Shown here one piece after another: positions 63,121 to 64,000 of a stretch of 64,000 nt of DNA. Numbering within the stretch: the stretch's first letter is position 1; the number at the start of each line of letters is the position of its first letter. The stretch covers positions 47,141,239 to 47,205,238 of the forward strand of contig OV884012.1 in assembly GCA_930367205.1 (NCBI GenBank). Direction: 5' to 3'. This stretch comes from Acanthosoma haemorrhoidale. Taxonomy: Eukaryota; Arthropoda; Insecta; Hemiptera; Acanthosomatidae. Below the pieces are notes generated by a model, which saw only the letters and a list, made by a program, of their open reading frames with translations, ran no database searches and had not been told where the DNA came from. A program made the translations under genes and the position numbers.

Positions 63121-63452
63121 CAAATTTTGGGCCTAGTTTCAATCGTAAGTATTCAAGCACCGCACAAATTTGGACACTTTGACGCCGTAAGTTCTTATAA
63201 CGCAACCAGGTACGCGTCAGTTAGTTTTATTTCTCTTTTACGAATATAAACTAAACATCTTATCAACATTTTAACTGAACGTTTTCTCGTTAAATGAAAC
63301 GCCAAATTTCGCAACTTCAATTAAAATTTTTAAGTACAAAGCAACGGCTTTCAAACTGCTGACCAGAGTTGTCTATTCAGATGAAAAAAACTATGATTAA
63401 AATAGTTTTTAGCTGTATGTTCTTCCGTCGAATGGATCCGTCTCCAATTTCT

Positions 63453-64000
63453 AGTCTACAATACTTACTTGATCTGAATATACCCTATATTCTTGAACTC
63501 ATCCCTTCCAAGTTCATTAAATTCCATGGTAACCTATCCAACCACCCTAATTCCCTAGCACAGTCATTGCACTGCACCACTCATCCCTATAATCCTCCTC
63601 GGAGACTTAAACGGCAGTGGCCTCGTGACCTGCTATAAATAAGTGACAGTGGGAGTCCTGGCAATGGCCAGTTTCTCCAATCATGTCCTGAGCGACTGTG
63701 GCTCTCGCGCTCTTGGTCAGCCTCCGCTGGCTCTTATCCAGTGACGCGGCTGAAGTAGGGGCGTGGGGGACTCCCCAAGACTCCGCTTCCTCCTTCGCAT
63801 GCGAGAGAGGTGACAACCATGTGGACTTGGGGGGCCTCTGGGCTGTTTGTAAATATTGTATGAATGAGCGAGTGAATAATGAATTGTAAATATGGTATGA
63901 ATGATGACACTTATCTCAATTACTCATTGCCTAATAAAAGGCAGATTGTAATTTTATCTTAATAAATTGTTGTTCTCTCTCTCAAAAAAAAAAAGTCTAC
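63453..64000 (+). mobile_element. LINE tail (copy B) at the window edge, fused to an endonuclease-like piece
   Basis: AGTCTAC at 63453-63459 recurs directly after a poly(A) run at the very end of the window (63994-64000), a candidate 7-bp target-site duplication that may be longer outside. The insert starts with about 180 bp in which one frame reads PIILLGDLNGSG, like the ILLGDFN motif of LINE apurinic-type endonucleases, and ends in a stop. From about 63648 follows the 3'-UTR shared by copies A, C, D and E, with the stem TGCCT/AGGCA (63928-63943) enclosing AATAAA. The reverse transcriptase region between is deleted. Confidence 0.75.

Overview
The window is AT-rich nuclear DNA of an arthropod, most likely an insect. 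The evidence is indirect: it holds mariner/Tc1-type transposons, Jockey-clade LINE fragments, an errantivirus-like LTR element with an Env remnant and a Tc1/mariner element of the DUF4817-associated kind, and it has long non-coding stretches, poly(A)-tailed insertions and no operons. I could not identify the species. No confident multi-exon host gene is visible, so this is either a gene desert or the interior of a very long intron.

Layout. 0-10 kb: an internally deleted DUF4817-type transposase remnant (528-1164, -), a LINE tail with its target-site duplication (4241-4440) and two pairs of direct repeats (7.46/8.07 kb and 8.67/9.22 kb). 10-21 kb: a palindromic element carrying a tRNA-like pol III promoter (10026-10304), Jockey ORF2 remnants (11980-12345 and 13900-14600), one intact glycine-rich ORF with a TATA box and a poly(A) signal (12894-13310) and a solo errantivirus-like LTR (20336-20670). 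21-31 kb: unassigned coding-like fragments, a LINE tail (26324-26683), a mariner N-terminal remnant (28480-28876) and a long GA microsatellite. 31-39.4 kb: three solo LTRs of one family, each bounded by a 5-bp target-site duplication (the 3' end of the first is ambiguous), then another LINE tail. 40.7-45.1 kb: a young, pol-deleted errantivirus-like LTR element with two 276-bp LTRs, damaged gag and an env remnant. 45.8-64 kb: further Jockey pieces, a diverged fourth LTR of the 5-bp family, AT-rich spacer and, at the right edge, a fifth copy of the LINE tail.

The mobile elements are nested records of activity rather than cooperating genes. The LINE tail family is found five times, four with target-site duplications, and shares a 3'-UTR stem-loop with an apparent compensatory change. 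It looks like the most recently active component, together with the errantivirus-like element, whose LTRs differ at only 4 of 276 positions. Between the elements lie several non-repetitive GC-balanced islands (about 2.3, 10.7, 23.6, 25.3, 33.9, 46.4, 48.5 and 59.6 kb) without long ORFs. They are candidate cis-regulatory or conserved non-coding elements, which I infer from composition and motif content only.

Limits: all homology statements rest on recognising protein motifs by eye. Boundaries are exact where a target-site duplication or LTR pair defines them, and approximate elsewhere.
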